Assembly: GCA_035291705.1 (NCBI GenBank)
Contig: DATDRM010000098.1
Coordinates: 1-10,523, forward strand
Length of the DNA: 10,523 nucleotides
DNA from: DATDRM01 sp035291705
GTDB lineage: Bacteria; Chloroflexota; Anaerolineae; Anaerolineales; UBA4823
Direction: 5' to 3'
Part shown: positions 5,646 to 10,523 of the stretch, in pieces
Position numbering within the stretch: position 1 is the stretch's first letter
How the letters are laid out: every line of letters starts with the position of its first letter
The notes under the pieces: model-generated
The model's database searches: none
What the model saw: the letters and a program-made list of their open reading frames with translations, nothing else
What the model was told of the DNA's origin: nothing
Made by a program: the position numbers and the translations under genes

Positions 5646-6845
5646 ATGGAAAGGAACTATTCCCAATATGTGTTCGGTATCGGCATTGCGCTAGTGATTT
5701 TCGTCCTGATCATTGGAGGCGCTTGCCTGTTTATCTATTTTATCCGACCGGCACAACAACCCACCCAATCCGGTCCGGAAACGTTCTACACGCAGGCTGC
5801 CCAAACGGTGTCGGCGCAGTTCACTCTGACGGCGGCGGCGGGTTCCCCAGTAGGCCCGACTGCTGTGCCTCCATCGACCACGTCTTTGCCGACCGACATG
5901 CCGACTAACACGCTGACCGCGCCACCGCCCCCCACGTTTACCCCTGTTCCTCCCACGGCTACCCCGCTGCCGCCCACTCCCACGCCAATCCCCTGCAATT
6001 GGGCCAAGTTCATCGAGGATGTGACGGTTAAGGACGGCACTGTCTTTCCGCCGAACGCCGAACTGCTCAAGACCTGGCGGCTTGAGAACATCGGTTCCTG
6101 CACCTGGAGTCGTGATTACCGCCTGGTGTTCTTCGATGGGGAAAGGATGGATGGCCCCAGGGTCAGCCAGCTGGAAGAGAACGTCGACCCTGGAGAGACG
6201 GTCGATGTCTCGGTCGAGCTGATCGCTCCGGAGAAAGGTGGCAGATACCGCGGCTACTGGATGCTGAGCAACTCTTCCGGGGAGGAGTTTGGCATCGGCG
6301 CTAATGCAGACGATGCCTTCTGGGTCGAGATTAGGGTGATAGAATCGGATGAGTTCGCTTATGACTTTGCCTTGAACTATTGCCTGGCGCGGTGGAGCAG
6401 CGACGCCGGCCGCTTGAACTGCCCAGGTGACGTGGGCGATAGCGATGGCTTTGTGATCCTGGTGGATAGACCGGAGATCGAGATCGGTCGCGTGGAGAAC
6501 GAACCAGCCTTGTGGACCAATCCGGAAGATGAGGACGATGGCTGGATCATAGGCGAATATCCGGAATTCAAAGTTGAGGAGGGGGACCGGTTCAAAGCTG
6601 TTGTCGGCTGCCAGGATGGCGCTCAGGATTGTGACGTCATCTTCCAGGTCAGTTACCGGATTGGCGATGGCCCTGTGCAAATATTTTGGGATTCGCGCGA
6701 AGTATATGACGACTCTTTTACGAAGGTGGATCTCGACCTAAGACCCCTGGCTGGGCAGAGAGTTAAGTTTATATTGGGCGTACTGGCAAATGGTTCACCC
6801 AACGACGACGAGGCTTTCTGGTTGTCCCCACGCATTACGGATTAA
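5646..6845 (+). CDS. Membrane-anchored surface protein with NBR1-like Ig domain
   Basis: The 399-residue protein begins with a short cytoplasmic end and one hydrophobic segment (about 10-33), which should act as an uncleaved anchor. A Thr/Pro/Ala-rich linker follows (about 36-116). Residues 117-232 form a domain resembling the NBR1 central Ig-like fold: FPPNAELLKTWRLENIGSCTW with W144 and W154, DPGETVDVSVELIAPEKGGRYRGYW with W205, and FWVEIRV at 225-231. C117 and C152 could pair. Residues 240-399 look like a second beta-sandwich, with C246, C259, C322 and C329 and a closing AFWLSPRI. No catalytic motif is seen, so a binding or structural role outside the membrane is likely; the ligand is unknown. 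AGGAG at 5633-5637 supports the start. The next gene starts 11 bases after the stop. Confidence 0.85.
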   Translation: MERNYSQYVFGIGIALVIFVLIIGGACLFIYFIRPAQQPTQSGPETFYTQAAQTVSAQFTLTAAAGSPVGPTAVPPSTTSLPTDMPTNTLTAPPPPTFTPVPPTATPLPPTPTPIPCNWAKFIEDVTVKDGTVFPPNAELLKTWRLENIGSCTWSRDYRLVFFDGERMDGPRVSQLEENVDPGETVDVSVELIAPEKGGRYRGYWMLSNSSGEEFGIGANADDAFWVEIRVIESDEFAYDFALNYCLARWSSDAGRLNCPGDVGDSDGFVILVDRPEIEIGRVENEPALWTNPEDEDDGWIIGEYPEFKVEEGDRFKAVVGCQDGAQDCDVIFQVSYRIGDGPVQIFWDSREVYDDSFTKVDLDLRPLAGQRVKFILGVLANGSPNDDEAFWLSPRITD

Positions 6846-6856
6846 AGAGGCAGCCA

Positions 6857-8305
6857 ATGTTTGATATCATCGTGGTTGGGGGAGGGCCGGCGGGAGTAGT
6901 CGCCGCGCTGCGCGCCAGTGAGCTGGGCGCAAAAGTAGCCCTGGTGGAGCGCGCCCGCCTGGGCGGCACCTGTACCAACGATGGCTGTGTGCCCACCCGC
7001 GTCCTGGCCAGGGCAGCCCGGCTGGCGCGCGAAGCGGAGCATTTCGAGGATTACGGCTTGATGGGTGAGCGACCGAAGGTGGATTTCGCACGTTTGTTGC
7101 AGCGCACCCAGCAGATTGTCTATAGAATCCATGAGAAAAAGCAATTGATCAGCCATCTGGAACAGGCCAGCGTGAGCGTGTACGCCAACCTGGGGGCGGT
7201 GCAATTTGCCGATGCACACACCCTCACTGCGGGCGACGGTACCCGGTTAGAGGCAGAGAAGTTCATTCTTTGCGCGGGAGGCCGCCCACGCCGCCTCTCC
7301 TTCCCAGGCAGCGAACATGCCCTCACCCATAGCGATGTCTGGTCGTTGCCCAGGCTGCCTAAATCTGTCATCGTGGTGGGGGGCGCGGCGACAGGATGCC
7401 AGCTGGCCTCCATATTTGCTGCCTTTGGTGCGCAGGTGAAGCTGCTCGAGGTGGCCCCGCGCCTGCTGGCGATGGAGGATGATCTGGTTTCGCGGGTGGT
7501 CGGCGAGGCTTTTCGTGGGCGCGGTATGCAGGTGCTCACCGGCGTCAGCAGCGTGGACCGGCTCGAATCAAACGAGAACCAGTTAAGCCTTTGGTACACC
7601 CACCAGGATCAGGCGCAGCAGATTGAAGCCGAGATCGTGATCATGGCGACGGGCTGGCCTGGCAACGCTGATGGACTTAACCTGACTGCCGCAGGAGTGC
7701 AGAGCGAGCGGGGTTATGTCGTGGTAGACGATTATTTACGCACATCAGTGGAGCATATCTTTGCCGCCGGTGATATCACCGGGCGCATGATGCTGGTGCA
7801 AAGCGCGGGGTACGAGGCGCGCATCGCTGCAGAAAACGCTGTGCTCGGCGTCGGCATGCCTTATTCACACAAGATCGTCCCTCATGGAGGCTTTACTGAT
7901 CCTGAATATGGCAGCGTAGGTCTGACCGAAGAGCGGGCGCGTTCCCTCGAAAGCGACTGCCTGGTGGCTGTTGTCCCTTACGCCGATCTGGACCGGGCAG
8001 TAGTCGATGATCACCCGCAAGGCTTTTGCAAGCTGATCGTCTCCCGGGAGACTCACCGCATAACAGGCGCACACATAGTAGGGGAACAGGCTTTAGAGGT
8101 TATCCAACTGGTGGCAGCCAGCATGGCGGGAGATATGTGGGTAGAGCAGCTGGCCGAGCTGGAATTGGCTTATCCGACCTACACGGCGATCATTGGGTTG
8201 GCCGCCCGCCAGATGGTACGAGAGTTGGGTGTGATGCCGCTAACGCCGCAGTGGCGTGCGCTGGGGAAGCCACACGCCGCCGAGTGGGAGCGGAGCAACA
8301 TTTAG
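6857..8305 (+). CDS. FAD-dependent pyridine nucleotide-disulfide oxidoreductase (mercuric reductase/lipoamide dehydrogenase-like)
   Basis: This 482-residue flavoenzyme should pass electrons from NAD(P)H through FAD to a redox disulfide; its substrate is not evident. It has the FAD motif DIIVVGGGPAG (3-13), the disulfide in GGTCTNDGCVPTR with C39 and C44, a second nucleotide fold with VVGGAATGCQLA (173-184), FAD-contacting D305 in FAAGDITG, and a dimerisation domain from about 340. E198 at the end of the second strand of the nucleotide fold suggests NADH. The usual C-terminal HPT-x-x-E catalytic pair is replaced: the segment reads YPTYTA (439-444), with Tyr for His and Ala for Glu. There is no heavy-metal-binding N-domain and no C-terminal cysteine pair, so mercuric reduction is doubtful. 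An AGAGG (6846-6850) lies 6 bases before the ATG. It is probably cotranscribed with the upstream surface-protein gene. Confidence 0.9.
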   Translation: MFDIIVVGGGPAGVVAALRASELGAKVALVERARLGGTCTNDGCVPTRVLARAARLAREAEHFEDYGLMGERPKVDFARLLQRTQQIVYRIHEKKQLISHLEQASVSVYANLGAVQFADAHTLTAGDGTRLEAEKFILCAGGRPRRLSFPGSEHALTHSDVWSLPRLPKSVIVVGGAATGCQLASIFAAFGAQVKLLEVAPRLLAMEDDLVSRVVGEAFRGRGMQVLTGVSSVDRLESNENQLSLWYTHQDQAQQIEAEIVIMATGWPGNADGLNLTAAGVQSERGYVVVDDYLRTSVEHIFAAGDITGRMMLVQSAGYEARIAAENAVLGVGMPYSHKIVPHGGFTDPEYGSVGLTEERARSLESDCLVAVVPYADLDRAVVDDHPQGFCKLIVSRETHRITGAHIVGEQALEVIQLVAASMAGDMWVEQLAELELAYPTYTAIIGLAARQMVRELGVMPLTPQWRALGKPHAAEWERSNI

Positions 8306-8354
8306 GAATGGTAACAGGTTTGGGTGGTTACGGGAACATTTGAGGGTAAGGAGC

Positions 8355-10523
8355 ATGGATTCCCGAGGTAATTCAGCCTCATCTCTATCTACAGCGCGAA
8401 AGGGAAAAGCGGCGCAGCGCTTTAACCCCGGGCATTGGTTTCATCTGGCCCTTTTTGCCCTCTGCTTACTTGTCTTCCTTGACGCGCCGATCCTGGCTAT
8501 GACATGGAGTACCAAGCCTTTCGTCGGTTTTGTTGTAGAACAGACCTTGGTCGTATCGAGTTCTACAGGGAAGGAGTGGATTAACCCATCCATGGGATTA
8601 GTCTTTCCTCAGCGTGTGATCCAGGTTGGGAATAAAGCAGTCCATTCGCCTGAAGATTATTATTCAGCTTTATCCACGTTGAGGACTGGCGAATTCACTG
8701 AGGTGAGGACTGTCTTACCGGACGGTAAGACGCGCATGTTTCCATTTGTCGAGGTTGGGAGATTTCCCACGGCTGATCTGATACGCATGTTTTGGCTGCC
8801 TTACGTCGTTGGGTTAGCGTATTTGGCTGTCGGTGCTTGGATATATCGAATACGAGGATTAACCTTACCGGTACGTGCTTTCGCTTTTTTTAGTGTTTGC
8901 GCGGCACTGGCCAATGGGTTATTGTTTGACTTGAGCACGACCCATGCCGCCCCCTTCCTGTGGACCGTGGCGATCTCTCAAATCGGCAGCGCGCTGATCA
9001 GTTTAGGGTTAGTTTTTCCAGAAGAGTGGGCGCCAGTGAAGCGCTGGCCGGTGATGCGCCTATTGCCATACAGTATCTCAATTATATTAATGGTCCGGGG
9101 TCTGGTTGTGGTGAACAGCAAGGAAAATCCCTGGGCTTATATCACAGCCTGGCGCTTCAGCTATGTTTATGCGGCTTTGGGGATCTTCATTTTCCTGGGC
9201 ATTATGCTTTACCGGCAGGCCACTGTCCGTTCGGATATCGCGCGTCAGCAGGCGCGCATCGTCTTATGGGGCAGTTTGCTGGCCTTCGGTCCGGTGAGCA
9301 TATACCTGGGAGCGCCTTTGCTCAGCATGAACGTTCTGTGGAATCCAGCGATCTTTACGCCTTTCCTATTGATATTTCCCATTTCGATTGGGATTTCCAT
9401 CTTGCGCTACCGGCTGTGGGATATCGACGTCATCGTCAATCGCACCCTGGTCTATAGTCTTTTGACCGTCTTGCTGGCGGCGATCTACTTTGGCAGTGTG
9501 TTCGCATTGCACGAGATCTTCCGTACCTTGACAGGCCAGGCTTCGGAACTGGCGAGTGTTGCCTCGACGTTGGTGATCGTCGCTGTGTTTACTCCCCTGC
9601 GGAAGAACTTGCAGAACTTTATCGATAGTCGCTTCTATCGCCAGAAGTACGATACGGCCAGGACCTTGAGCGCTTTCAGCCAGACGTTGCGCGATGAGGT
9701 GGATTTACCTGCGCTCATCGATCAATTGCAGGTCGTGATCGGTGAAACGATTATGCCCGCCCATGTCCAGACCTGGTTGCGTACTGGATCGGGGTACCGG
9801 GTCGGCGAAACAAATCACGAATCACCCCGTGAACTGACCAGTTCGAGGCAGGCTGTGGCTGAAATCCAGATCCAAGATCCGGTGATCGACTTTTTTAGCA
9901 AGGCCTCGTATGCCGCGGAAATCGAGGGCCTGGACCTGGTATCACCCGGACTTGAAACATTGAAATTAACGGGTGTGGAAATGGTCGTCCCCTTGGTAAC
10001 ACACGGTGAACTGGTGGGGTGGATCAGCCTGGGACCCCGTCTTAGCGGCCAGGAGTATTCTGCTGACGATCGTGCCCTGCTCTCTAATCTGGCAGTCCAG
10101 GCTGCTCCGGCTGTGCACGTTGCCCGGCTGGTTGCCGAGCAGCAAGCCGAAGCCCTGCAGCGCGAGCGCCTGGAGAATGAGATGAACGTCGCCCGTCGTA
10201 TTCAACATGCGCTTTTGCCGAAAGAGCTGCCCAAACTGGAAGATTGGCGTCTTGCGGCATACTACCAGCCCGCCCGTGCCGTAGGCGGAGATTTCTATGA
10301 CTTTGTAACCTTCGAAGATGGTCGCACAGGTCTCTTCATCGGTGATGTCACCGATAAAGGAGTGCCGGCGGCTTTGGTGATGGCGACCACGCGCACCCTG
10401 TTGCGGGCTGTGGCACTGGAAGCCCTCTCACCCGGCCAGGTGCTGGAGAGAGTTAACAATTTGCTCATGCCGGATATCCCGGCCAATATGTTTGTCACCT
10501 GCCTGGTTGCCATCCTCGATCCA
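8355..10523 (+). CDS. Multi-pass membrane sensor with PDZ-like loop, GAF-like domain and SpoIIE/RsbU-type PP2C phosphatase, C-terminus cut off
   Basis: This frame runs 723 codons to the right edge without a stop. After a hydrophobic segment (about 28-50), residues 55-140 form a non-membrane loop resembling a PDZ fold (GLVFPQRVIQVGNKAVHSPE, then LRTGEFTEVRTVLPDG). About nine more hydrophobic segments follow (roughly 147-412), including the phylum-typical RYRLWDIDVIVNRTLVY (351-367). Residues 430-590 are GAF-like. ARRIQHALLP (613-622) leads into the phosphatase, with metal-binding D646 in GGDFYDF and D664 in GDVTDKGVPAAL. The catalytic C-terminus with the last metal-binding aspartates is beyond the window. 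Such phosphatases usually dephosphorylate anti-anti-sigma (STAS) proteins in partner switching, so this is probably a signal-responsive one. AAGGAG (8348-8353) sits only one base before the ATG, which is close; no better start is obvious. It begins 49 bases after the reductase gene. Confidence 0.92.
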   Translation, partial: MDSRGNSASSLSTARKGKAAQRFNPGHWFHLALFALCLLVFLDAPILAMTWSTKPFVGFVVEQTLVVSSSTGKEWINPSMGLVFPQRVIQVGNKAVHSPEDYYSALSTLRTGEFTEVRTVLPDGKTRMFPFVEVGRFPTADLIRMFWLPYVVGLAYLAVGAWIYRIRGLTLPVRAFAFFSVCAALANGLLFDLSTTHAAPFLWTVAISQIGSALISLGLVFPEEWAPVKRWPVMRLLPYSISIILMVRGLVVVNSKENPWAYITAWRFSYVYAALGIFIFLGIMLYRQATVRSDIARQQARIVLWGSLLAFGPVSIYLGAPLLSMNVLWNPAIFTPFLLIFPISIGISILRYRLWDIDVIVNRTLVYSLLTVLLAAIYFGSVFALHEIFRTLTGQASELASVASTLVIVAVFTPLRKNLQNFIDSRFYRQKYDTARTLSAFSQTLRDEVDLPALIDQLQVVIGETIMPAHVQTWLRTGSGYRVGETNHESPRELTSSRQAVAEIQIQDPVIDFFSKASYAAEIEGLDLVSPGLETLKLTGVEMVVPLVTHGELVGWISLGPRLSGQEYSADDRALLSNLAVQAAPAVHVARLVAEQQAEALQRERLENEMNVARRIQHALLPKELPKLEDWRLAAYYQPARAVGGDFYDFVTFEDGRTGLFIGDVTDKGVPAALVMATTRTLLRAVALEALSPGQVLERVNNLLMPDIPANMFVTCLVAILDP

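Noticed and set aside
5691..6680. A 329-codon open frame on the minus strand opposite the surface-protein gene
   Set aside because: It mirrors the codon pattern of the plus-strand gene, gives an Arg/Gly/His-rich product without recognisable domains, and the plus-strand product has an anchor, a linker and an Ig domain. It is a shadow.
6857..8305. Assignment of the flavoenzyme as HemY/CgoX to complete the heme pathway
   Set aside because: The redox CxxxxC motif, two dinucleotide folds and a dimerisation domain identify the disulfide reductase family, which is different from the porphyrinogen oxidases.
8026..8343. A 105-codon plus-strand frame over the end of the reductase gene
   Set aside because: Its product has no domain features and overlaps the well-supported reductase C-terminus; no good ribosome site was seen.
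8306..8354. A short GTAAC/GTTAC inverted repeat between the reductase and phosphatase genes as a terminator
   Set aside because: The arms are only 5 bases with a long loop and no T-run follows, so termination is not supported.
8960..9457. A 165-codon plus-strand frame
   Set aside because: It lies in another frame inside the membrane phosphatase gene, whose frame is continuous with clear domains on both sides.
1..10523. CRISPR arrays, tRNA or rRNA genes, insertion sequences or phage genes
   Set aside because: No regular repeat-spacer pattern, cloverleaf, transposase motif or terminal repeat was found by eye on either strand.

Overview
The window looks like a chromosomal segment from a Chloroflexota bacterium, probably an Anaerolineae-like lineage. 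Three things suggest this. The plus-strand membrane phosphatase carries a stretch (RYRLWDIDVIVNRTLVY) that I associate with Chloroflexota membrane sensor proteins. The cell-surface protein has a Thr/Pro-rich linker with an AAQTV-AQ-T type motif, followed by an NBR1-like Ig domain, which is also frequent there. The heme genes show a C5-pathway layout together with a chlorite-dismutase-fold protein. The assignment comes from recognised motifs and has not been checked by a search.

Left half (1-5025, minus strand): a compact tetrapyrrole operon, read right to left as hemQ-like, hemH, hemA, hemC, hemD, hemB. The hemB gene runs off the left edge. Genes are separated by 30 bases or fewer, or overlap. 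HemA makes glutamate-1-semialdehyde from glutamyl-tRNA, HemB makes porphobilinogen, HemC makes hydroxymethylbilane and HemD makes uroporphyrinogen III. HemH inserts iron. The HemQ-like protein next to HemH suggests that heme is finished by the coproporphyrin-dependent route. HemL, HemE and a porphyrinogen oxidase (HemY/CgoX) are not in the window.

Centre (5026-5645): a divergent regulatory region. It holds a 7-16-7 inverted repeat around a TATAAT box, and a well-initiated 48-codon reading frame that matches only the start of a corrinoid (B12-binding) protein and then stops, most likely a gene remnant. About 230 bases of non-coding DNA follow, with a possible promoter.

Right half (5646-10523, plus strand): three closely spaced genes. 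They encode a membrane-anchored surface protein with an NBR1-like Ig domain and a second beta-rich domain; a flavin disulfide reductase that keeps its redox cysteines but lacks the usual C-terminal His-Glu pair; and a large membrane protein with a PDZ-like external loop, about ten membrane segments, a GAF-like domain and an RsbU/SpoIIE-type PP2C phosphatase domain cut by the right edge. The last is probably a sensor for a partner-switching pathway.

I did not find a convincing wholly new system. The points most worth checking are the HemQ/HemH pairing, the corrinoid remnant under an apparently regulated promoter, the Cys/His-rich tail of HemA, the reductase without its His-Glu dyad, and the PDZ-PP2C sensor.
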